A stretch of DNA of 49,208 bases, taken from positions 165,828-215,035 of the forward strand of contig NW_020312001.1 of the NCBI RefSeq assembly GCF_003144115.1, read 5' to 3'. Below, one piece after another: positions 11,801-23,129 of this stretch. The translations under genes were made by a program, and so were the position numbers. The notes under the pieces are model-generated. The model made no database searches and was not told the DNA's origin. It saw only the letters and a program-made list of their open reading frames with translations. Position 1 is the first letter of the stretch, and each line of letters begins with the position of its first letter. The stretch comes from Tilletiopsis washingtonensis (taxonomy: Eukaryota; Basidiomycota; Exobasidiomycetes; Entylomatales).

Positions 11801-13161
11801 CGACGCACTGCGCGTCCGACTATGGCCCGAGGCGTGCGAGACGACGCTCGACGTGCTGCCGCTCACCATCTCGCGCGCCGTCGAGGGCCCAGAATCGCCA
11901 CTGCCGGCGTTCTTCAGCGGACTTTCAGCAGTGACTGGCCGGCGCCCGCCTGCGGGCACCACACCTGCGTAGCCAGCGCGCAGCTCCCGCAGCGTCGGCG
12001 GCGGCGGTGCCGCAACTGGCCGCTTCGCGCCGGCGCCGCCAGACTTGCCGAGCGAGCCCAGCCACGGGCTGCCAGCAGCCGAGGCGTTGTCGCCGGCGAG
12101 CTCCTCCATCGAGGCGCGCGAGCCGTCGCCGTTCGGCGCGCTCAGCCCGCCAGAGTCGCCGGAGCGGAGCTCCTCCTGCGAGCGCCGCGATGTGCCGCTG
12201 CCGTCGCCGAGATTCGGCGAGGGCGCCGTCAGGCTCTGCGCCGAGGGCGAGCGAGCAGACCCGAGCTGCGCGCTTGGCGGCTGGTTCTCCTTGACGCCGT
12301 TGCGCGAGGATGACTGTGGGCGAGGCGCGTCAGACGTGCAGTGGCCTCAGCATGTCCGGCGCACTCACCTTGGCGCCTTTCCGCTTGTTGCTGGCATTCC
12401 TCCGGCTGCGCGCAACGCGCTCGTTGTGGCAGGACATGCAGTAGATGCCCTGGCTCGTCTTGGCGAAGACGAGCTCCTCGATGGGCGTGTGGCACGAGCG
12501 GCACGTGAAGCACGAGGCGTGGTACGACTCATCGCCAGTCATGATGGCCTGCAGCGGGGCGGGGCTCAGCGGCAGCAGGCGGCGGCGGCAGAGCACGTCA
12601 AGACTCACCTCCTCCATGATCGGCAGGCCGCAGATCTGGCAGGAGTAGTTGCACTGCCCGCAGATGGGATGCCCGTCGGAGAGGAGCAGGATGTCGTCCC
12701 GGTCCGTCAGGACGGGGTTCTGGCACTTGGCACAGCGGAAGCAATCGACGTGCCAGAGTTGTGTGCTGCGCTGCACGTCAGCACACCGATGCGAGGCGCT
12801 GCAGAGCAGCGCGGCCTGCCGGCTGCACTCACGCAAAGTGGATCACGCCCTGGTCCGCCGAGTCTTCGTCAATGAGCAGCTTGCAGCCGCCGCAGACGGG
12901 CTCGGGGAACTCGGTCTCGTCCAGCACATCCTCCGGCACGCCGTCTGGCGGCGCCGTGTCGCCCGACGAGGCCGGCGGCTCGGGCGGCGAGGCCTCGTCG
13001 CTGCGCAGCGAGGGCCCGCGCGACGAGCCCGACGCCGCCGGCGAGCGCGCAAAGAGGGCAGACGACGTAGCGGGCGTGGCGCCGCCAGCCGAATCCGCCC
13101 GGTACATTGCGGCGCTGCCCGAGCCGCTGCTGCTGCCGAGCGCACTTGCGACGGCCGCCAT
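8864..13161 (-). CDS. LIM-LIM-C1-RhoGAP protein (Rga-type Rho GTPase activator)
   Basis: Exons 13161-12833, 12765-12609, 12548-12369, 12289-9103, 9036-8965 and 8904-8864 give about 1321 residues. LIM1 starts near residue 90 (CGGCKLLIDE, then HVDCFRCAKC) and LIM2 near 150 (CQICGLPIMEE, HASCFTCRSC, YCMSCHNE). A long disordered region and coiled coil follow (LTFERDALLIEIEELKQSRD). A C1 domain lies near 1060-1108 (CFACQKSMWG, CGQACHQRC), then RhoGAP to the end with arginine-finger motif EGIYRKSGG and NARNLGVVFGPTLMRSGD. It should stimulate GTP hydrolysis by Cdc42/Rho at membranes and control polarity. The start is the ATG of MAAVASALGS. The acceptor of intron 3 is uncertain: the best-looking one at 12315 is out of frame, so I used 12290. 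Confidence 0.9.
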
Positions 13162-16100
13162 GCTCGGCACCGAGAGCGCGGCGCGGGTCACAGACGTCGG
13201 CTATGCAGGCGGCGCCTGGTGCGGCACCGGTCAGGCTGGAGCGCAGTGGCCGAGGCGGGGCGGCGGAGAGCGCAGTGTCAGGCGAGGCGCGGCGCAGAAG
13301 GTGGTGGGTGCGTCCGTCTCGTGAGAGGAGGGCGCGGCACTGGCTCTCGGCAGACGATGCTGCTCGAAGGTGTGCTCGGCGGCGAGCTGTGCTGCGGTCG
13401 CCGCAGCCGGGGAGTGGAGAGCGCAGCTGCTGTGCTGGCCGAGCAGCGGCCGAGCTCGGCGAGGTGACGGAGGCCGTGCGCGCGGCGGCGACGCGACGAC
13501 GGCGCGTGCGACGAGAGTGGGCGCGATGTGAGACGCGCCGAGAAGCAGGAGCCGCAGCGACGACGAGAGCAAGGTGGTGAGGATGGTGAGGAGCGGGTTC
13601 AGACAGCGAGATGCGCTATGTGGCTCGAGCAGCTGCGGCTGGAGAAGGCCTCTGCCGCCAGCTGCTTCTGCCCATCTGCGAGGGGGCGCAGCGCCGTGCT
13701 GTGCCGCGCGCAGCGCGTGCCGCTGCCACGCCGCCCTCTCCAGACGTGCACACTCGACTGCCCTCTGGTGCCTGAGGGCGCGCTCCTGGGGCGCGCGCCG
13801 CCGCATGCCCCGCCGGCCGGCCAAGGCGGAACACGCACACAGGCCATGTGCCTGCCCGGCGCGACGCTCCCGCGCTGTGCATCTCGGGCACGCCGCACCG
13901 CACCGGCGCCGCGTCCGGCGCCTCTGTTCCTCCTGCGCTGGACCCCGGCTGCGGCTGCAGCTCCAGCTCCATCCGCTCCGCTGCTCCGAGGCGTGCAGCG
14001 ACGGGCATGTGGCTCGGCCTCGGGCGTGGATGTGCGTGAGAGGGTGAGCTGCAGCAGAGAGAGCGAGCGCAAGGAAGCACGCATGCAGCGGCAGCGCCCA
14101 GAAGCCCTCTGTGAGAGAGAGGAGAGATGAGCAGGTGCAGAGCAGCTCGAGGCACGCAAGGCCGAGATGCGCCCGCCGCGCCGCAGATCTCGCAGCAAGC
14201 GCCGCGCCGCGGGAAAGGGCGCTAGGCGGAGGGGTGCAGAGAGCGGCAGCGTGCGGGCTGCTGGCTTCACGGGTGCACAAGGGCCCAGATGAGGCCCCTG
14301 CGAGCTACCGCCCTGCAGGCTGCTCTGCTTTATTGCTGGCGAAGCTGTGATGCTCGAGGGCTATACGACGGTAGACCCCGCAGCTGCAGCACTCGACGAT
14401 TGTGCTTCAGCAGGCCTCCTGCGCAGGCTCTGGAGCCGCTCGGGCAGGGCCGTGATGCAACACACGCGGCAAGCAGCACCTTGTTCATCCGGCATCGTCC
14501 ACGGGCGTGCGCTCGTGAAGCAGCACAGTACCTGCTAGAGGACCCAGCCGTCCTCGGAGAATGGCTGGGAGTGCGAGATTCTCTGCTGGAATCTCGCGCT
14601 GTGCGCTTTCCAACGCAGGATGCCGGCGGCCAACAAGCAGGCGTTTTCTTGCCTTGGCGGAGCGCCTCGCCAAAACGGCTGCTCAAGGAAAGGCCCGAGC
14701 GTGATGCGCTCCCGGCTTCGATGTGACTGCTCTGGATTCGCAGGCACGCAAGTGGTGAGGTGCAAGTGACGCAGCATTCCCGAGGATCGCATCTCCTGAG
14801 GAGCGGCGCGCGCTCCGTCGCGGAGTTGAGCGTCAAGCCCAGGACAGGCTCCTCGGACAAGGCGCTGTTCCGATAGGCGAGCTCACATGCGCAGTCGCAC
14901 ATGTCGACGTAGAGGATCTACTGCCGGATAGTGAGCCCTAAGGCTTCAGCTCAGCAGCTCAGCTCGCCTCTGCGCAAGCGGGAGGAGCTCGAACTGCAGC
15001 GCCGCGGGAGGACCAAGGCGCGCGCGGGTGCTGGCTGTTGGCGCACTTGACCCGCTGGTCCATACGGCGATGCGGGGTGTGTGCGGCTCTTTTGCGAAAC
15101 AGTGCTGCCTGCAGACAGCTGCCAAGGGTGTGCGCTGGTCGTCACGCGGAGGCTGCGGCCGCAGCAGGCATGCTGAGCATCTCGGAACGTCCACGCCGGC
15201 GTCTTCGTCTTGTGCGCTCGGCTTCGCGTCGCCGCCCGCGCGCCGCGCGCGCTCAGCCGGCGCGGCAGCGCAGGCTCCTTCCCTCATCCGACGTCGAGCG
15301 CTCTTTCGACTCGGCCGTGCAAGGCAGAGCGCAGACGTCCATCTCGAGCTGCCCGCCTGCCGATGCCGTGCAGCTAGAGGTGCGAGCCCTGCAAGTCCCG
15401 CCAGGCACGCCCCTGAGCGGCCGCGGTGCCTGAGTGCAGGCTGTGCGACAAATGAGGCCCTCCGCCCTCCACCCGCGGTGGCAGCAGCTGCCAGCAAGTC
15501 AAGGGCGCAAGACTGCGGGGCCGCAGCTCAGAGTAGAGTGCGTCGGCTGGACGCTCAGGGGGTGCCTTTCGCGTTTCTTCCTGCTTGTGCTCACGTGCAA
15601 GAGGCACGGGCGCCGCTGCTCGCTCCGGCGAAGGCGCTCGTCAGCGAAGGATGAGGCCGATGCAGCAGCTTTGCGCCGGGCGGCTCGGCGCGAGATGCAC
15701 ACCTGATGCTGCAGAAGCAGACGCCGGTGCCGAGAAGCGCAGCGCTGCCGGCGTCGCGCACGCGGGTGCTGGCACCGCCCGTGTGCTGCTGCCCTGCTGC
15801 TTCGGCCCGCGAGCGCCGCGCCTCGGCAAGCAGCACGCCGCGCCGCGCGGCCGCGCCTCGCCTGCTCCTCCTCTCGCAGCTGCTGCTGGCCCGTCTCCGT
15901 CGCACCCTCACCCACACCTCGCCGCCGGCCCTCTCCCGCATACCCAGCCCCCGCACGCAGACGCAGCTGTGCTGCATCTGCAGAGTGGGCTCGCCGACCG
16001 TCTGCCACCCCGACATCCTGCCCGCGCCCCTCTCCGCCTTCGCAGCGCCCCGTTTGCTCGGCGTGCGCCTTTTTTCACTCCCCTTCTTCTCCCTCCACAC

Positions 16101-16337
16101 GCCGGCCGCGCCGCGCGCGTACGTGCCCGCCAGCGCCAGCGCTCCAGGCCGCCGCCTCTGCGCAGGAGCATCCCGCACGGCGACACCACAGGCCGCAGCT
16201 GTGTCTCAGCTGTGCCTCCGCCGAGCGCACTCCCGTTTCTCTGACAGGCGCCCCTGCACCGGCGCCGGCGCCCCGCCGTCTCGCGGCTGCGCTCTAGTCG
16301 CGCCCGTCTCGCGCGACTTGCGCCAGCTCTCTGCGCC
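13162..16337. promoter_or_regulatory. Long divergent spacer, RhoGAP / KH protein
   Basis: About 3.2 kb without a supportable gene. The 300 bases next to the RhoGAP start are purine-rich on the plus strand (pyrimidine-rich in its sense), and the 450 bases before the KH start are pyrimidine-rich on the plus strand, so both look like leaders. Open frames in between are rich in Arg, Ala, Cys and Pro with no domain, as expected from GC-rich non-coding DNA. A perfect 9-bp hairpin lies at 14573-14597. Confidence 0.5.
14573..14597. other. Perfect 9-bp stem-loop in intergenic DNA
   Basis: GCGAGATTC at 14573-14581 pairs perfectly with GAATCTCGC at 14589-14597 across a 7-base loop. A second, shorter inverted repeat (TTGGCG / CGCCAA, 8-base loop) lies at 14654-14673. 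Together they might belong to a structured RNA, but no known RNA family was recognised. Confidence 0.35.
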
Positions 16338-19300
16338 ATGGACGTCTACTCGACGACCTTCACGCTGCCGCGTGCAGCGGCGTCCGTCGCCACCGAGGCA
16401 CATGTGACGCCGTATGCGCCGCACGATGCCTCGTCGGCGGGCACGTCGCGCATCTCGCTCGCCGGCCTCGGCGGCTCGGGTCCCGGCGCCATGTCCGACA
16501 CATCGCTGCCCGGCCAGCTGCCGCCGCCGCGCGCGCAGCCGCCGGCGCCCAGCTCGGGCCGCATGGGCTCGATGCGCTCGCGCTTCCCGCCCAGCGTCAA
16601 GGCCTTCATGCCGTCGGCCTTCGGCGGCAGCAAGCGCGCCAGCGAGCGCATTGCCGAGGCCAGCCACGGCGCCGAGCGCTCCGAGGGCGAGGCCGACGAT
16701 GGCGACCTTGCGTCTGCCGACGCCGACGGCGCCTCTGCCACGCCCGACGACTCGTCTGCGGTGCCCGGCCTCTCTGGCGAGGCACTTGCGGCCATGCGTG
16801 GCGGCGGCCTGACGGAGAGCATCACCGAGGAAGGTCCGCGGCCAGACGGCAACGGCAGCCCCAGCCAGAACCGTGACTCGCGCTCGACGGCAGGCACACG
16901 CTCGTCGGTCGACTTCGGCTCCGGCGCATCGGGCTCGGCCGGCAGCACGGCGCCGAGCACGGCACCGACCGGCACCAAGGTCGGCGCCGGCGGCACCAGC
17001 ACGCGCGCCACGTCCGACTCGACGCCCAGCGCCACGCACAGCGCCAACGCCAGCATGTCCACCAGCGCCGGCGTCGGCCCGCAGCAGACCGGCGCTGAGC
17101 TCACCGAGGCCATGAGCCGCCTGGCGTCCGAAGCCATGGGCTCGCACCAGTGTCTCGTCGCCTGCGCGCCCGTCAGCCAAGAGGAGAGCGCCTCTGCGTA
17201 CCGCAATGGCGGCAGCAGCGAAGCGGCCTTCGTGCCGTTCCCCGGGCAGAACGGCCACGGTGCTGCGTCGCCATTTCCCAACAGCTACCCCTACCAGCAG
17301 TACGCGCAGGGCTTTGGACACGACGCCATGGCCAGCGCCTTTCCCTCGCGCATGGGTATGCCGATGGGGCCCGGCAGCGCCGCGTCGAGCATGCTTGGCA
17401 TTGGCTCGCCATACGGCCTCTCGCTGGGCAGCACCACCTCGCTGCACTCGACGCACAGCCTCGGCGCCGTCGGCGCGCCACCAGCGCCGGCGCCGCCGGC
17501 CAAGCCCAAGGCGCCGCAGTTCAACTTCCACCTCAGCGGCGGCTACACACAGGTCATGTCGGCCCGCGGCGCCATCCTGCGCGATGCGCCGTTCCGCGCC
17601 AAGAGCGTCGTCAAGGTGCCGCGAGCCGACATCATCGATGCCGCGCCGCGCCCTGCCAACGCCAGCTCGGCGCAGCCCTTCGCGGCGGCAGACACGATGA
17701 AGCCGCACGTGCAGGCGCGCCTCGACGACATCGCCGGCGACACGCGCGTGCACATCTCGTGCGCCGGCGCCGAGGCGCACGGCAAGGACCTCGGCTACGG
17801 TCTCGAGACGGAGCGCAACGTCGAGCTGGTCATCTCTGGCTCGCACGAGGGCGTGGAGCAGGCGCGTGTCCGTGTCCTGGTCATGCTTGACGAGCTGGTG
17901 AGTGCACGCGGAGATGCAGTGGCGGCCAGAGCCGTGTTGACAACCCTGCACAGAGCGGCCTTCACGTCGAGACGTGCGAGATTGACTACAAGCTGCACAA
18001 CATCATCGGCGGGCGCAAGCGCTACGTGATCCAGACGATCCAGGAGGAGACGGGCACGAGCATCTACATGCCCACGCCCTTCTCCGGCATCCTCTCGTCG
18101 AACCGCGCCGACGCCGGGCTGCTGGCGCGGCACAACACCATCTACATCTGCGGCGAGTTCTTCGGCGTGCAGCGGGCGCGCGACATGCTCTTCCAGGTGT
18201 CGGTGCACAAGAGCAAGTGCATCATCTCGCGCGACACGGCCATCCTGCCGCGCAAGATCGACTGGATGCTCACGGAGCGCCTCGAGGAGCTGCGCTCCAT
18301 CATGCTCGACAATGGCTCCTTCATCAATCTGCCGCTGCTCGGCAGCCAGATCAGCGTCGTCTCGGTGTACGGCGACAACCGCGTGAGCATCGAGCGCACG
18401 ATCCGCTCCGTCATGCAGCTGGCGTGCCAGTTCTACGTCGCCTCGCTGTGGCTGCTGCCGGTGGCGTACGACGCCTTTATGCCGTCGGCCACGTTCAACA
18501 GCGGCCAGCTGGCGCCGGCGCTCAAGAAGATCAGCACGACGTCGGGCGCCGAGGTCGTGTTCAAGAGCAACTGCTTCGAGCTGCACGGCCTCGAGAACGA
18601 GGTGCGCAGCGCCGTGTCGCTGATCCTCGACCTCGACGTCGTGCGCGCGTACAACTTCGAGGTGCGCTTCCAGATCGAGCTGGCCAACGAGCACCGCGAG
18701 TTCATCAGCGGCAAGAAGAATGGCAAGATCAACAAGATCATGAAGCAGTGCGGCGTGCGCATCAAGTTCGAGACGTTCAACGACTACAACTTCCTCATCG
18801 ACGTGTCCGGCAACGACCGCGTCGGCGCGCTGCAGGGCCTCGCGTTCCTGCAGGAGGAGCTGCCGGCCGAGGTCTCGTTCCACGTGCCCGAGGCGTACCA
18901 CAAGCGCATCATCGGCGTCGGCGGCAAGAGCATCCAGCGCATCATGAAGAAGTACGGCGTGTACGTCAAGTTCTCCAACGCCGAGGAGTTTGCCGCGCTC
19001 GGCGGCTACGTCGACAACGAGGACAACGTCGTGGCGCGCACGCCGGCCAAGAACGCCATCAACCTCGACAACCTCAAGCAGGCCGTCATGGAGCTGGTGA
19101 ATCCCAAGGACAAGGACTACGCCACCGAGACCGTGTCCATCGCGCGCCGCTACCACCGCACGCTGCTCGGCGAGAAGGGCATCTTCATCCACGACATCGA
19201 GAACAAGACGAGCTCCGCCGTGCGCTTCCCGCCCAAGGAGACGGCCTCGGACCTCGTCTCGATCTTCGGGCCCGAGTCGCAGATCCACATTGCCGCGCAG

Positions 19301-20458
19301 ATGCTCCTCGACCACGTGCCCTTCGAGGCCGAGTTCCGCACGCCCAACTCCGTCGAGCTGGCGCAGCTCGTCGCGTCGCACGACTTCGTCGCGCTGACTG
19401 AGCGCGTCAACCGCGACCTGAACGTCGTGATTGTGCCCGTCGTCGGCGCCGCGACCACGCCGAGCGGCGAGGCGCCTGCCGCACCGACGTCGGGCGAGGC
19501 CGTGTTCAAGCTGCGCCTGAACCGCAGCAACGCCGACTTCCTGCCGGCATCGAAGGACGCGCTCGAGGACTTCCTCGTCTCGCGCAACATCAACGTGTAC
19601 GACTCGCCGGCGCGTGCGCGCTCCGACAGCTTTGCCTCGTCGTTCCCGCACTTTGCCACCAAGCTCATCAGCACGGCCGCCGAGTCGACCGACTCGTTCC
19701 AGCCCAGCGAGGCGCTGCGCTACCAGCACGAGCGTTCGCGTCTGCGCGCCGCCGCCAGCACGCCGGACATCAAGGCGCTCTTCGACTCGCCGCAGTACGG
19801 CACCGTCGGGCATGGCGCTGGCGGCAGCATGGGCCATGCGCACCCGTACGCGCCCATGCCGCCCATGCAGGCCTCGACGAACCCGACGAACTCGCCGCTC
19901 GTCTCTTCGTCGCTCTACCCGTCGCCATACGGCGAGACCAGCAACAGCAGCTCGCTGAGCAGCGACGTGTGGGCTGCACCGCCACTCTCGACGCCGGGAA
20001 GCGCAGGCGGCATCGTCTTCCCGCATCACAACGCACGCCTGAGCGACGACGTCGGCCTCATCCACCGCAGCGGCGACGGGCTCGCCGAGGAGGAGCGTGT
20101 GCGTGCGCTGCGCAAGCCGCGCTCGTTTGCGCACCGAGCGCAGGCCAACCACCGCGCGCAGTCGCTCGACATCAGTGCGCTGGCGGCGCAGCAGGCTGCG
20201 CAGGCCATGGCTGCCGGCGCCGTGCCTCGGCCGTATGGCGCCATCGGCTCGACGCCCAGCGTGCCGGCTTACTTCAACTACCAGCAGCAGCAGCAGGCGC
20301 CGCTCGGCAGCACCAACCAGTTTGTGCCGTCGCACGGCCCTGCCTCGAGCATCTCCCGCCTGCCGCCGGCCACTGGCGCGGGCCCTAATCACCCGGATCC
20401 CTCGACGATGGACGAGGTCTCGCGCGTGCTTGCACAGCTGGCCTTCGACCGTGCCTAG
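16338..20458 (+). CDS. Multi-KH-domain RNA-binding protein (YLL032C/Khd4-like)
   Basis: Exons 16338-17897 and 17954-20458 give 1354 residues. The first 390 residues are Ser/Gly/Ala-rich and likely disordered. From about residue 400 follow several KH-like modules; clear GxxG loops are IIGGRKRYVIQ, FISGKKNGKINKIMK, RIIGVGGKSIQRIMKKYG and TLLGEKGIFIHDI, with degenerate modules between. The C-terminal 280 residues are disordered, with a short Gln run. KH domains bind short single-stranded RNA motifs, so a role in mRNA stability or translation is expected. Resemblance to fungal YLL032C and to the smut protein Khd4 rests on domain layout and the GKKNGKINKIMKQCGVRIKF style, not on a search. The single intron is 56 bases. 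Confidence 0.85.
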
Positions 20459-21201
20459 ATGGGACTGGACACATCTGCTCGCGCCGCGCCCTAATTGCCC
20501 GCCACGCCCACGCAATGATCCTCTTCTATTGCTCCTTCCCCACTCAACTCAAGCAATCGCCTCGCATCCAAGCACCCACGCACAATCAGCACTGCGTGCG
20601 CCTCACATATCCCCGAGCAAGGCCACGGTTCCGCACCGCATCCGCGGTGTGTTCCTCGGCCGAGATCCATCATTCGCTCCCGCCTGCGATGCCCTAGTAC
20701 AAGCGCTTCCGTCGTCTCGTCTATTTGCGTTCCGCACTTGCCGCCTGGTCCGCTGCGCGCGCCCTCTCTTCTCCCTTCGACCTATTGCCTGTCCTGCTCT
20801 GCCTGCGGCCATCTTCCTCCTCTACCTCCCGCCAAAACGTCGCTTGCTCGCTCGCCTACCTTCTTCATCGATTCCTCGTTGCGTCTCACCCAGACACCAA
20901 CACCACCCCAAGCCAGTCATTTACCCGACCCTGCCCCCTTCAAGAAGTGCGCACGAATGCCCTCAAGACGATCTTCCCGCTCCGCCCTCCTTCCCCTTCC
21001 GCCACCCTCCGCACGTCTCTCACCTCGACGCCTTCGCACCTCACCCCCCAGCTGCGCTCAACTGGCTACCGGCAGAGCTCGCAGCGACCTGTACATGCCC
21101 TCTCCTCTCTGACCCTGCTCCGTGACTCTATGAATGCCACGGCAGTCCAATGCAAGCCTTCCGATGCAGATGCATTGCCGGTGCGGCAGTCCAGTCCCTT
21201 G
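20459..21201. other. Pyrimidine-rich convergent spacer, KH protein / Kelch
   Basis: A 743-base spacer between two facing stop codons. From about 20520 to 21010 the plus strand is strongly C/T-rich, like a fungal gene start region, yet no gene follows on that strand. It is either a long 3' UTR of the KH gene or the start of an antisense transcript into the Kelch gene. Open frames here are Pro/Ser/Arg-rich with no domain. Confidence 0.45.
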
Positions 21202-22554
21202 TCAGGCACCAGACGCTCGCAGCTCGAGCTTCCAGGCGTCAGCAAGGCGCTCGTTGTGCTCGTTGAGCCCGCCGTGCAGCACGACGGACGTGTTGCCCTG
21301 CGCTCCCGAGGCGACACCCGAAGCAAACCAGCCGCGTGCCTGCGGCAGCGTGCCGTCCGTCTGCACGGCTTGGAAGGCGTATGTGCCCGACGCCGAGCGC
21401 AGCAGCACAAAGACATCGTCGAGGAACTGTGCAAGATCAGAGAATGAGCAGCTGGGATTTTGAGGTCAGACGGTCATGCAGCAGCTCACCTTGCCGGCGC
21501 CATCGTGTCCGAGCTCAGCAGGCGCGCCTTCGCCCTCGCCAAAGAAGAGCAGCGCAATGGCATCTTGCTCCGCCGAGCGCGAGAAGCCCGGAGGCAGCGG
21601 CACAAAGCCGTGCACGCTGCGCTTGCGCGGCTCGCCGTCGGCATCGTTGAGTGGTGCAGCGTGCGACGTCCAGGCGTTGGCCTGCACGTCGTAGACGTCG
21701 AGCGGGCCGCCGAGCTCGTAGCTGGACAGCAGACGAGTGAGCGTTGGGAGCAAGGAGAGGCTCTGCCACGACTTACCCGGCAAAGCCGCCCCAGCGCAGC
21801 AAGACGTCCGAGCCGCCCGCCGGCGAGCGCACAGCCGCGATGGCAGTGCCTCCACGGCCCGGCGCCGGTGCATCGGCACATTGCTTCCAGCGCAGCGAGT
21901 TGAGGTCGAGCGCATGCAGTGTCTCAAGACGGCCCTTTGTCGGACACCCAGCGTGGATGTACATCGTGTCGCCAGCGACGGTGGCTGCGTGATAGCTGCG
22001 TCCACTGGGTGCGCCTTCGCCTGTAGCTAGCAGCTGCCACTGCTCGCTGCGCGTGTCGAACTGCCACACATCCTCCTCGCCTGCTTCGCGCGCCGCTGCC
22101 GATGCACCGGCACGCATGGCGAGCGGAGCCATGTCCTTGCCGCCGCGGCCGCCCCAGAGGTAGAGCGAGCGAGATGGCAGATGGGAGACGAGCGTCGCGC
22201 CGACGCGTGGCGCCGGCCATGGCGCCGACGAGCGAGAGAGCACGCGAGGCGCCGCTGCGCAGCTGCAAGTGTCAGCAGCGCTGGACGGAGCAGCCCTGGC
22301 CCGTCTGACGACGCACCGCCGGCGAGATCGAGCACAAGCAGCTCGTCGCCGATGGGCGTGCGCGGCTTGAGCTCTCCTCCGCTGTCTCAGGGGCGTGTCA
22401 GTGTCCGCATCGGCCCCGCGTATCCTGATCGTGCCCACAAGATGTACGCCTTGTCGCCGAGCACGGCGAGCGCATGACTCGAGCGTGCAGCGAGCGGCGC
22501 CAGGCCCTGCACGCCGGCAAGGGCGAGCGGCAGCCACTGTGCAGTCAGACTCAT
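21202..22554 (-). CDS. Kelch-repeat beta-propeller protein (nitrile-specifier-like)
   Basis: Exons 22554-22439, 22381-22317, 22254-21777, 21721-21490 and 21426-21202 give 371 residues. Kelch blades are seen as SSHALAVLGDKAYIFGGELK, PRVGATLVSHLPSRSLYLWG, GRSYHAATVAGDTMYIHAG, GRLETLHALDLNSLRWKQC and a last blade ending in DAWKLELRASGA. The order GGELKP...PI..., PRVG, GRL.TLHA..W.QC closely follows plant nitrile-specifier/thiocyanate-forming proteins and their fungal relatives. In the plant enzymes an E-D-H set binds iron; here the matching loop (GYELGGPLDVYDV) keeps Glu but no obvious His, so specifier activity is doubtful. A protein-binding propeller is the safer role. It lies head-to-tail with the PUF gene. 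Confidence 0.85.
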
Positions 22555-23129
22555 GGCGTGTGAGGGCCCTGAGGAGATGGATGCGGGAGTGAGCGAGCCG
22601 TGATAGCCGCCAGGAGCCCGATCTTTGGCATCCGGGACGAGACGCGCCGCCAAGCCGTCTCGCCCCGTCACCGGTGAGGTCGCTTCGCACGCGTCTCGGC
22701 GCCTGCCTGAGCTTCTGTGGTCCAGCCGCTGACATGAGCGATACCGTCTCGCGAGAGGCTCAACAGCACAAGCGAGCTCTGCACCACGCCTGCTCGGAGA
22801 ACACGAGTCTTTTTCTTGCATGAGGAGGGTCTGCTTTACACATGTGCGAGAGAGACACGGGAAAGGTGGGACAGGAAGAGTGGACGACGCTTTCGGAGGC
22901 GCCACGAAGAATAAAAAGAGGTCGGGAGAGCGAGGAATGTGTCGGGCTGGCGGCCAAGAATGAAGCGCGCTGTCGTGACGTGTCGGGAAGCTAGTACAGA
23001 TTGTGGGTGATGATTGAGCGGGGCCTTTTCTACAGCGCAGCCAGCTGGGGTGCTGGCAGACGCAGGGACGAGCGAGGAGGAAGCACAGAGCTTCCATCTC
23101 GCTCGCTGTGCTTGTGGGTTGTTGGAGGC
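22555..23129. promoter_or_regulatory. Spacer between PUF 3' end and Kelch 5' end
   Basis: These 575 bases hold the 3' UTR of the PUF gene and the promoter of the Kelch gene, both on the minus strand. No further gene or repeat is visible. Confidence 0.45.

Noticed and set aside
13161-13191. Upstream extension of the RhoGAP start (MTRAALSVPS...)
   Set aside because: The apparent first residue is a GTG codon; the first true ATG is at 13161.
16206-17951. 581-codon open frame on the minus strand
   Set aside because: Antisense shadow of KH-protein exon 1, with no domain and Arg/Gly/Ala-rich composition.
17795-20515. 906-codon open frame on the minus strand
   Set aside because: It is antisense to the KH-protein exon and rich in Arg, Asp, Leu and Val in the pattern produced by the complement of GC-rich codons; the plus strand encodes clear KH motifs.
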